A stretch of DNA of 43,928 nucleotides from Gammaproteobacteria bacterium (lineage in GTDB: Bacteria > Pseudomonadota > Gammaproteobacteria > Steroidobacterales > Woeseiaceae): positions 1 to 43,928 of the forward strand of contig JAOTVR010000023.1 in assembly GCA_029863305.1 (NCBI GenBank), read 5' to 3'. The notes below the pieces were generated by a model. The model worked only from the letters and a program-made list of their open reading frames with translations. It had not been told where the DNA came from and made no database searches. A program made the translations under genes and the position numbers. This document shows positions 6,987 to 14,635 of the stretch, in pieces. Positions within the stretch are counted from its first letter, which is position 1; the number at the start of each line of letters is the position of its first letter.

Positions 6987-9695
6987 GGTTCGCGTACTGG
7001 TGCCGAATATCACGGTCACCTCGATGCGCTCATCACCGCGCTCGACAACCACCGTGCCTTCCTCACCGGGTTTGGCCTCACGCAATACGTACATCAGGTC
7101 ATAGATATCGCGAATCTCGCGGCCCAGCAGTTCAACGACCCGGTCGCCGCGTTGCAGCCCGGCCGAATCGGCGGGTCCGCCTGCACGTACGCCTGCGAGC
7201 AGCATGCCGGTTTTGTTGTCAGGCGCACCGGTGTAATCGGGGATCGTACCCAGAGACGCACCGTAGCCGCGCATGTCTCCCTGCGGCGCGGGCGCTTCTG
7301 TCTCTTTATAGGTCAGTCCTTCGATCGCCGTCAGATCAGCTGCCAGACTCGCAACAAGATTCGCGATCTGCACTCCGCCCGCAGCATTGATGAACTCGGC
7401 ATCGTCGGATGGCAAATGATAATCGTCATGAGCACCACTGAAAAAATGCAGAACCGGCACACCGGCCGCATAAAAAGGAGTCTGATCGGAAGGCCCATAC
7501 CCATCACCGCCAAGCTGGCATTGGATCTTCAACTCGGCGCAATGCGGTTGCACAATGTCATTCCACTCCTCGGCTGACTCGCCGCCGAGAATTGCCACTC
7601 GATTACCACGCAGCCGGCCGACCATGTCCATGTTGAGCATCGCCACGAGGCCGGCAGGTGCCGTGCCAGGCAACGGGCTCTTCGCCAACTCGCTCGAGCC
7701 CAGCAGGCCAGACTCTTCGCCAGTAAACGCAACGAAGACAACGTCCCGACTCAGGTCAGAGGCACGCGCGGCGAGCACGCGAGCCGCTTCCAGTAACGCC
7801 GCCGTGCCCGATGCATTGTCGTCCGCACCGCTGTGCGGCTCGTTGGATTCGGGCGCCAGCGATCCGGGCCCGCCCATGCCGAGATGATCGTAATGCGCAC
7901 CGATCATTACGGCACCGGCCATTCGCTCGCGTGCTGTCAAGCGGCCAACGATATTGTCGACGGGTTGCGTCCGTTCTAGCAGATCTGTCGTGATGGTCAC
8001 CTCCTTGCCACCATCAAGCAGGCGTTTCGCCCAATCGCGCCGGATCACGGCCACGGGCATGCCCGCGTCGCCCTGGTTGTCGGCGCGCACGACCGGAAAC
8101 GGCGCTTCGTCGATGTCATCAGCGAGCGGCAGGTCCGCGATCAGCAGCGCGACAGCACCATGCTCACGCGCCGTAAACGCCTTGTAGCGTATGTCGCCCA
8201 GGCGGCGCTGCAGTTCTTCATCTTCGAACACACCGTCTTTCGGCGTGTAGCGGCGTACCAGAACAACCTTGCCTTCGGCAGCCACGCCCTCGTAATCGTC
8301 GATTCCATGCTCGTCTGACACGATGCCCCAGCCGGCAAAGACGACCGCCGCCGATGCGCTTGCACTCGATGAAAAGCCCGGAACCATGAAATCCGTATCA
8401 CTCAGTGGCTCGCCATCGATACGCAGCATCGTCGCCGGACCGTTCTCCACGGAGACCACTGCGTCAAAGCGCTGCCGGTAACCCCCCGCCTCACCGGCAG
8501 GTTCAAGGCCGATCGCAATGAATTGCTGTTCGAGCCAGTCAGCCGCGGCGGCAAGTCCGGCGCCACCCAGTCCGCGACCTGCCCTCGCGTCATCACTCAG
8601 CCATTCGACATCGGCAAGGTAGCGATCCGCCGCACGCTGCTCTGTCGTGCCGGCATCGGCATTCCAACTCGCCACGTAGACGTCCGTATCGCCGGGCGCC
8701 CCCTGATTTCGGTTGGAGCCGAATGCCAGCGACCTGCCATCCGGCGAGAACATTGGAAAGCCGTCGAATCCTTCGGTGTAGGTAACCCGCTCCAATCCTG
8801 TGCCATCCACGTTCACGGCGAATATATCGAACTCGCGCCCGCGCGGATCGTGATGATTCGTCGAGAACAGGATGCGATCCGCGTCCGGAAAGAAGTACGG
8901 CGCGAAATTGGCCCCACCGAGGTAGGTCACTTGCTGCGCGTCCGAGCCGTCGGCATTGGCAACCCAGATCTCGAGTTCACCGGGGCGCACCAGGCCCTCG
9001 GCCAATAACGACTGATACTCCTCGAGCGAGGGCCCGGTCGGCCGCGATGCGCGCCACACGATCCTGGAACAGTCGCGGGAGAAGAACGCGCCACCATCGT
9101 AGCCAGGCGTTTCGGTCAATCGTCTGACGTTGGTGCCGTCCGCATCCATGCGGTACAACTCGAGGTCGCCATCGCGGGTCGAGGTGAACACGATGGACCC
9201 ATCCACCGAACACACGGTCGCCTCGGCATCGTAAAACCCGGTGTCGGTCAATGCCCTGAGATCGGATCCGTCCGGTGCCGCCGAGTAGATCTGGTAACTG
9301 TCGTAAATGGGCCAGACGTAACCGCGCGACCGATCGGGCGTTGCCGGACAGGCTTCGTCCGTGGCATGCGTCGACGAATAAATCACGCGCTTACCGTCGC
9401 CCGAGTAATAACCACAGGTCGTGCGGCCGGTGCCCGTGGACACGAGCGTCAGGCTCGCGGGATCACTCAACGGCATGCGGAATATCTGATCGCAGGCGTA
9501 CTCGCCGTGCGTGGACTGAAAAATCAGTTCCGAACCGTCCGGCGACCAGTAAGCCTCGGCGTTTTCACCACCGAATGTCAGTTGCCGGACATTGGAGAAA
9601 CGCACCTCGCGCTCATCGTGCAGCCCCGCGCAGGCGCTCGACAGGGGAATGAGCAGCAGCGCCACGACGCTGAAGGAATATCGACGATTACGCAA
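6981..9695 (-). CDS. Exported M28 aminopeptidase with TolB-like, PA and PDZ regions
   Basis: A 904-residue exported protein with an N-terminal signal sequence ending near SSACAG, possibly a lipoprotein. Regions in order: TolB/PD40-type beta-propeller repeats (about 40-340; repeats such as YWSPDGSELIF and MFSPDGRSLAFGS), a PA-like insert (about 430-540), the M28 zinc peptidase core (about 590-800) and a PDZ domain (about 815-900; AGGPADSAGLQRGDRVVEL). The zinc and catalytic residues are present: GAHYDHLG, SGADDNASG, FTGEESGLLG, LNMDMVG and AHDDYHLPSDD. It probably removes N-terminal residues from peptides outside the inner membrane. The start is TTG, with AAGG about 10 bases upstream. The M13 peptidase gene is divergent. 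Confidence 0.9.
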   Translation of the reverse strand: MRNRRYSFSVVALLLIPLSSACAGLHDEREVRFSNVRQLTFGGENAEAYWSPDGSELIFQSTHGEYACDQIFRMPLSDPASLTLVSTGTGRTTCGYYSGDGKRVIYSSTHATDEACPATPDRSRGYVWPIYDSYQIYSAAPDGSDLRALTDTGFYDAEATVCSVDGSIVFTSTRDGDLELYRMDADGTNVRRLTETPGYDGGAFFSRDCSRIVWRASRPTGPSLEEYQSLLAEGLVRPGELEIWVANADGSDAQQVTYLGGANFAPYFFPDADRILFSTNHHDPRGREFDIFAVNVDGTGLERVTYTEGFDGFPMFSPDGRSLAFGSNRNQGAPGDTDVYVASWNADAGTTEQRAADRYLADVEWLSDDARAGRGLGGAGLAAAADWLEQQFIAIGLEPAGEAGGYRQRFDAVVSVENGPATMLRIDGEPLSDTDFMVPGFSSSASASAAVVFAGWGIVSDEHGIDDYEGVAAEGKVVLVRRYTPKDGVFEDEELQRRLGDIRYKAFTAREHGAVALLIADLPLADDIDEAPFPVVRADNQGDAGMPVAVIRRDWAKRLLDGGKEVTITTDLLERTQPVDNIVGRLTARERMAGAVMIGAHYDHLGMGGPGSLAPESNEPHSGADDNASGTAALLEAARVLAARASDLSRDVVFVAFTGEESGLLGSSELAKSPLPGTAPAGLVAMLNMDMVGRLRGNRVAILGGESAEEWNDIVQPHCAELKIQCQLGGDGYGPSDQTPFYAAGVPVLHFFSGAHDDYHLPSDDAEFINAAGGVQIANLVASLAADLTAIEGLTYKETEAPAPQGDMRGYGASLGTIPDYTGAPDNKTGMLLAGVRAGGPADSAGLQRGDRVVELLGREIRDIYDLMYVLREAKPGEEGTVVVERGDERIEVTVIFGTSTRTR

Positions 9696-9891
9696 GACGG
9701 ACAGCCTTAAATGATGATTGATCCGGACAGGCTCCCATTATCGCCAATTTCGTGCCGCGCGTTCCACACGTTGCCCAGATCTACTGCCGGAAATCTTCCG
9801 CTGAAATTACCAATTCCCTGCCGACAAGTGGCAAAATGCACGCCTGTTCCGCCGGGTCCAACCCGTGCAAAGAAACACACAGGACAATGTC

Positions 9892-11937
9892 ATGAATAAG
9901 ACTCTACCCGCCCTTGCGGCCGCAGTACTTGTCGTCGCGTGCAGCCAGGACACTGCATCGACCGAAACGCCGGCAGCCGCCGAACCACTGACATCCGGCG
10001 TCGAAATGACTGGCATGGATACGACCGTCCGGCCGCAGGACGATTTCTACGCGTACGCCAACGGCACCTGGCTCAAAGCAACTGAAATCCCGGCGGACCA
10101 GTACGGCTGGGGTAGCTACATGACACTGCGCGACGACAGCCTGACGCATCTGCGGGCAATCGTCGACGAAGTGGCGGGTGATGTCGAAGACAACGAGGCA
10201 GCCGCAAAAATCGGCAATTACTACAGCGCCTGGATGGACGAAGCGCGTGTCGAGGAACTCGGCATGTCGCCACTCGAGACCCTTTTTGCGGATATCGACA
10301 GACTTGAAGACCATGACGCCCTCGCCCGCTGGTTTGGCGAAAACAATGAACTCAACATCGACGGTCCGTTCAACCTGGGCGTCGGGCAGGACGACAAGGA
10401 CTCGACCCGGTACGTGATTTTCGTCGTCCAGTCCGGACTCGGGTTGCCGGACAGGGACTACTACTTCGATGACTCGGAGCGTGGCCTGCAGCTGCGCGAT
10501 GGCTACGTCACATTCGTGGAAAAACTGCTGGCCACATCCGGCTACGCGGATGCCGGCGGCGCTGCCAGGCGCATAATGGCACTCGAGACCAGCCTGGCTA
10601 AGCATCACTGGGACAAGGAGGACAGCCGCGACGCGGACAAGATCTATAACAAGACCATGGACGAGGAACTCGGCGAGCTGTTATCGAACTTCAACCTCGA
10701 TGACTACTTCGAGGGCATCGGCTCGGGCCGGCAGGACTACGTCATCGTCAGTCAGCCTTCCTATCTCGAGGCCGCCAATGAGATATTCGTCGCCACGGAT
10801 CTGAACACGTGGAAAGAGTATGCACGCCTCAACACGATTTTTGCTTTCGCGGGCTTCCTGCAGAAAGACGTCGTCGACGCACAGTTCGAATTCATCAACA
10901 AGACCTTGTTGGGAGCCGAAGAACAACAGCCACGCTGGCAGCGCGCAATCAGTTCGATGAACGGCAATCTGGGAGAACTGCTGGGCCAGTTGTATGTCGA
11001 GAAACATTTCCCACCGGAAGCCAAGGAACGCATGGCCGACATGCTCGACAACCTCAGCGCGGCGTACGCGGATTCGATCAGGAACCTGGAATGGATGAGC
11101 GACGAGACCAAGGAAAGAGCACTCGAGAAGCTGTCGAAGTTCACGCCGAAGGTCGGCTACCCCGACGTCTGGCGAGACTACTCGACACTCGAGATTTCCG
11201 CGGACGACCTGGTCGGCAATATCGTGAACGCCCGGCGTTTCAATCACTACCGCCAGATCGACAAGCTGGGCAAGCCGATCGACCGTAACGAATGGTTCCT
11301 GCCGCCACAGACGGTCAACGCGTATTACAACCCGAGCATGAACGAAATCGTGTTCCCGGCCGCGTACCTGCAGCCGCCGAACTTTCAGCTCGATGCCGAA
11401 GACGCGTATAACTACGGCGCAATCGGTGTGACGATCGGCCATGAGATAGGCCATGGGTTCGACGATCAGGGCAGCAAATACGATGGCGATGGCAACCTCA
11501 AGAGCTGGTGGACCGACGAGGACCGGGCCAACTTCGAAGAACGCACCAAAGGGCTGGTCGAGCAGTTCAGCCAATACGAGGCGCTGCCGGGCTTGTTCGT
11601 CAACGGCGAATTCACGCTTGGCGAGAATATCGGCGACCTTGGCGGTACAGCAATTGCTTTAAAAGCTTATCGTATGTCTCTGAAAGGTAAGGAGTCTCCT
11701 GTCATAGACGGCTTCACGGGCGAGCAGCGCTTCTTCCTCGGCCATGCGCAGTCGAGTCGCATCAAATGGCGTGAACAATTGATCGAACTGCTGATCAAGT
11801 CCGACCCGCACTCACCGGATGAGTATCGGGTCAACGGCGTGGTGCCGAACATCGATGATTTCTACACGGCTTTCGACGTCAAAGAAGGCGATGCGCTCTA
11901 CCGGCCGCCCGAAGAGCGGATTCGTATCTGGCAGTAG
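9892..11937 (+). CDS. M13 (neprilysin-type) zinc metallopeptidase lipoprotein
   Basis: A 681-residue M13-family endopeptidase of the PepO/neprilysin type, near the usual family length. It starts with a lipoprotein signal (AAAVLVVACSQ), so it is probably tethered in the periplasm. Zinc ligands are His517 and His521 of VTIGHEIGHGFDDQG with Glu518 as catalyst, and Glu578 of GENIGDLGG as third ligand; the substrate-binding VNAYYNPSMNEIVFPA is intact. M13 enzymes cleave short peptides. AGGACA precedes the ATG at 9892; a start 9 codons earlier is less likely. A stretch around 11641-11700 uses AT-rich codons unlike the rest of the gene. Confidence 0.93.
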   Translation: MNKTLPALAAAVLVVACSQDTASTETPAAAEPLTSGVEMTGMDTTVRPQDDFYAYANGTWLKATEIPADQYGWGSYMTLRDDSLTHLRAIVDEVAGDVEDNEAAAKIGNYYSAWMDEARVEELGMSPLETLFADIDRLEDHDALARWFGENNELNIDGPFNLGVGQDDKDSTRYVIFVVQSGLGLPDRDYYFDDSERGLQLRDGYVTFVEKLLATSGYADAGGAARRIMALETSLAKHHWDKEDSRDADKIYNKTMDEELGELLSNFNLDDYFEGIGSGRQDYVIVSQPSYLEAANEIFVATDLNTWKEYARLNTIFAFAGFLQKDVVDAQFEFINKTLLGAEEQQPRWQRAISSMNGNLGELLGQLYVEKHFPPEAKERMADMLDNLSAAYADSIRNLEWMSDETKERALEKLSKFTPKVGYPDVWRDYSTLEISADDLVGNIVNARRFNHYRQIDKLGKPIDRNEWFLPPQTVNAYYNPSMNEIVFPAAYLQPPNFQLDAEDAYNYGAIGVTIGHEIGHGFDDQGSKYDGDGNLKSWWTDEDRANFEERTKGLVEQFSQYEALPGLFVNGEFTLGENIGDLGGTAIALKAYRMSLKGKESPVIDGFTGEQRFFLGHAQSSRIKWREQLIELLIKSDPHSPDEYRVNGVVPNIDDFYTAFDVKEGDALYRPPEERIRIWQ

Positions 11938-11945
11938 GTCGGACC

Positions 11946-12998
11946 TCAGTTCCCCGGCCGGGCCTCGAATACACCGGCAATGACGGTGCCGCAGTTGTTG
12001 CAGGCACCGTCAGGCGTCAGATTCCAGGTCGAGAGTTCGTACCAGTCGCGTCCGATCAGAATGTTTCCGCAGTTGTGGCAGTAAGTGCTCGAGCCCTTGA
12101 AGTCGTGCACGTTGCCTGTGTACGCATAGCGCAGCCCTGCGCGCAGCGCGACGTCACGCGCGCGAGTTAGCGTGGCCATCGGTGTGGACGGTGTTTGCAG
12201 CATCTTCCAGTCAGGGTGAAACGCCGAAAAATGCAGCGGCACATCGGGCCCCAGATTCTCCATGATCCACTGCGTCATCGCTTCGATTTCGGCCACGCCG
12301 TCGTTTTCACCGGGTATCAACAGCGTTGTTATCTCGAACCAGACATCGGTTTCGTGACGAAGGTAGCGCAGCGTATCGAGCACCGGCTCGAGATGTCCGC
12401 CGCAGATCTTCCAGTAGAATCGCTCTGTGAATGCCTTGAGGTCGATATTCGCGGCATCCATGTTGCGGAAGAACTCCTCGCGTGCCTGCTCGGTGATATA
12501 GCCCGCCGTCACAGCAACGTTCCTGACGCCTCGCTTCCGGCACGCCTCAGCCACGTCGACCGCGTACTCGAGAAAGATCACCGGATCATTGTAGGTATAC
12601 GCGACGCTGCGGCTGCCCGTGGCCAATGCCGCATCGGCGATCGCCTGCGGCGTCGCGCTGACTTGCAGCCGGTCGAACTCACGCGACTTCGAGATATCCC
12701 AGTTCTGGCAGAATTTGCAGGCGAGATTGCAGCCTGCGGTGCCGAACGAGTACACGCGGGTGCCAGGCAGGAAATGGTTGAGTGGCTTTTTCTCGATGGG
12801 ATCGACGCAAAAGCCACTCGAACGGCCGTAGGTCGCCAGGACGATTTCGTCCCCGCTGCGCTCGCGCACGAAACACAGGCCCCGCTGGCCGTCACGCAGC
12901 CTGCAGAACCGCGGGCACAGGTCGCACTGCAATCGACTGTCGTCCAGCCGATGCCAATAACGGCCTGTAACGCCCGTGATCTCGCTGCGGTTTTCCAT
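11946..12998 (-). CDS. amrS: AmmeMemoRadiSam system radical SAM enzyme
   Basis: A 350-residue radical SAM protein. The cluster motif is in FGTAGCNLACKFCQNWDIS (CxxxCxxC). Cys pairs near the N-terminus (LQCDLCPRFCRL) and a zinc-ribbon-like C-terminus (TYCHNCGNILIG, then CNNCGTVIAG) match the AmrS branch related to pyruvate formate-lyase activating enzymes. AmrS works with AmrB (MEMO1-like), whose gene is divergent 124 bases away, and AmrA (AMMECR1-like), which is not in this window. The system's chemistry is unsettled. I chose the start at 12998 because a TATAAT promoter box lies only about 14 bases upstream, arguing against the longer frame to 13073. Confidence 0.9.
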   Translation of the reverse strand: MENRSEITGVTGRYWHRLDDSRLQCDLCPRFCRLRDGQRGLCFVRERSGDEIVLATYGRSSGFCVDPIEKKPLNHFLPGTRVYSFGTAGCNLACKFCQNWDISKSREFDRLQVSATPQAIADAALATGSRSVAYTYNDPVIFLEYAVDVAEACRKRGVRNVAVTAGYITEQAREEFFRNMDAANIDLKAFTERFYWKICGGHLEPVLDTLRYLRHETDVWFEITTLLIPGENDGVAEIEAMTQWIMENLGPDVPLHFSAFHPDWKMLQTPSTPMATLTRARDVALRAGLRYAYTGNVHDFKGSSTYCHNCGNILIGRDWYELSTWNLTPDGACNNCGTVIAGVFEARPGN

Positions 12999-13011
12999 GA
13001 TGCTCAACACC

Positions 13012-13042
13012 ATTATATGGGGGCCGCTGACCGAACGATCAA
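13012..13042 (-). promoter_or_regulatory. Putative promoter for the AmrS gene
   Basis: Reading the minus strand, TTGATC (13042-13037) and a consensus TATAAT (13017-13012) are separated by 19 bases. Initiation would fall about 7 bases before the ATG at 12998, giving a very short leader. Confidence 0.4.
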
Positions 13043-13122
13043 TCCACGCCCCCGTAATCCTACTTATTCCCATCGGAACTCAGAGGTCTACAATACTATT
13101 ACGTGGATCAGGAATTGCAGCG

Positions 13123-13908
13123 ATGACCTTGATCCGGACACCCGCCGTTGCGGGCCAGTTCTACTCCGGCAACGCCAGAGAACTGCGCGCGACCGTCACG
13201 ACCTTGCTTGCCGAGGCGCAGGAGAGGAACACGCCGGCGCCGAAGGCCCTGATCGTGCCGCATGCCGGCTACATCTACTCGGGCCCGGTAGCCGCCAACG
13301 CCTATGCTCGTCTGCAGCCGTTTGCCGATCAGTATCAACGGGTAATCCTGCTCGGCCCGTGCCACCGTATGCCTGTTTTTGGCCTGGCGTTGAGCAGTGC
13401 GGATGCATTTCGCACACCACTGGGCGACGTGCCGGTCGACAAGTCCGCGATTGCAGGCCTGCATGTCCGGGACGTCGATATCTTCGATGCATCGCATCGG
13501 TCCGAACACAGTCTCGAGGTGCACCTGCCGTTCCTGCAATCCGTACTCGGCGAATTCTCTGTCGTGCCCATTGTCGTGGGCGATGCCGCTCCCGAGCTGG
13601 TTTCCCGGGTGCTCGAGGCGCTCTGGGGTGGGCCCGAAACACTGATCGTCGTCAGCTCCGACCTCAGCCACTACCTGCATTACGACCAGGCCAATGCAAT
13701 TGATGCGGTAACTTGCCAGGCTATCGAAAACCTCGATGCCGGGCGGATCGATCACGACATGGCCTGCGGCGCGATACCGGTCGCCGGCCTGCTCATCGCC
13801 GCGAAACGTCACAACATGGCCGTGACGACCCTCGATCTCAGAAACTCGGGCGATATTGCAGGCGATCGGGACTTTGTCGTCGGCTATGGCGCCTGGATGT
13901 TTGTCTGA
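13123..13908 (+). CDS. amrB: AmmeMemoRadiSam system protein B (MEMO1 family)
   Basis: A 261-residue MEMO1-like protein. Conserved histidine and acidic motifs are in place: PHAGYIYSGPVAA, LLGPCHRMPV, SEHSLEVHLPFLQ and VVSSDLSHYLHYDQA. The fold resembles non-haem iron dioxygenases of the LigB type; eukaryotic MEMO1 binds copper or iron. It faces the AmrS gene across a short divergent promoter region, as AmrB genes often do. A weak AGGA precedes the chosen ATG, which matches the family N-terminus (RTPAVAGQFYSG). Its TGA abuts the ATG of the pcm gene, so the two are probably co-translated. Confidence 0.92.
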   Translation: MTLIRTPAVAGQFYSGNARELRATVTTLLAEAQERNTPAPKALIVPHAGYIYSGPVAANAYARLQPFADQYQRVILLGPCHRMPVFGLALSSADAFRTPLGDVPVDKSAIAGLHVRDVDIFDASHRSEHSLEVHLPFLQSVLGEFSVVPIVVGDAAPELVSRVLEALWGGPETLIVVSSDLSHYLHYDQANAIDAVTCQAIENLDAGRIDHDMACGAIPVAGLLIAAKRHNMAVTTLDLRNSGDIAGDRDFVVGYGAWMFV

Positions 13909-14625
13909 ATGAAAGTGCTTGCGTGCCTGTTGCTGTTCGTCTCCGGCGTTGCCTGCGCCGCTGAGGCCGACTACGCGCTGGCGCGCGCGGCGTTGATCGA
14001 CGAGCTCGAGCTGTACGCACGCCAGGCGCACGGTCGTGACGACATCCGTATCGATGGACCCGCACTGGCCGCGATGGCCCGTGTGAAACGGCACAAGCTG
14101 GTGCCGGCATCGGAGCGGCGCTTTGCTTACCGGAATCGGCCGCTGCCGATCGGTTATGGCCAGACGATCTCGCAGCCGTACATCGTCGCCCTGATGACCG
14201 AACTCATCGAACCCGATGGCGACGATGTCGTACTCGAAGTCGGCACCGGTTCCGGCTACCAGGCGGCCGTCCTTGCCGAACTCGTCAAGCACGTTTACAG
14301 CATCGAGATCATTGCGGCGCTGGCTATTCGGGCCGAGCAGGACCTCAGGGAACTGGGCTATCAAAACATCACGACCCGGCTTGGCGACGGCTATTACGGC
14401 TGGGAAGAACACGGGCCGTTCGATGCCATCGTCGTCACGGCTGCCGCCACTCACGTGCCACCGCCACTGATCGCACAGCTGAAACCGGGCGGGCGCATGG
14501 TCATCCCGGTCGGCAGTAGATTCATGACGCAACAGCTATTGCTGCTCGAGAAAACCGACAAGGGTGAAGTCATCACCCGGCAAATCGCACCCGTACGCTT
14601 CGTACCGCTGACCGGCGAACACTAG
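13909..14625 (+). CDS. pcm: Protein-L-isoaspartate O-methyltransferase with signal peptide
   Basis: A 238-residue PCMT, longer than the usual 205-215 because of an N-terminal signal sequence (MKVLACLLLFVSGVACAAEA). The catalytic part is complete: GYGQTISQPYIVALM, the SAM-binding VLEVGTGSGYQAAVLAEL and LKPGGRMVIPVG. PCMT methylates L-isoaspartyl residues in aged proteins so they can revert to aspartate. The leader suggests action in the periplasm, where a SAM source is unclear; the cleavage region could instead act as an anchor. The ATG directly follows the amrB stop with no spacer. The 3' neighbour begins 10 bases after its stop, suggesting a three-gene operon. Confidence 0.88.
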   Translation: MKVLACLLLFVSGVACAAEADYALARAALIDELELYARQAHGRDDIRIDGPALAAMARVKRHKLVPASERRFAYRNRPLPIGYGQTISQPYIVALMTELIEPDGDDVVLEVGTGSGYQAAVLAELVKHVYSIEIIAALAIRAEQDLRELGYQNITTRLGDGYYGWEEHGPFDAIVVTAAATHVPPPLIAQLKPGGRMVIPVGSRFMTQQLLLLEKTDKGEVITRQIAPVRFVPLTGEH

Positions 14626-14635
14626 GCCGGCTCCG

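Noticed and set aside
10681-11574. 297-codon minus-strand frame opposite the M13 gene
   Set aside because: Shadow of the peptidase gene, whose catalytic motifs are intact on the other strand.
12195-13703. A 502-codon plus-strand frame across amrS and amrB
   Set aside because: Runs antisense to amrS and out of frame with amrB; low-complexity Arg/Ala composition typical of shadow frames.
13108-14532. A 474-codon open frame on the minus strand opposite amrB and pcm
   Set aside because: It is an antisense shadow of two well-identified genes, a common effect of high GC codon bias; no ribosome site or family resemblance.
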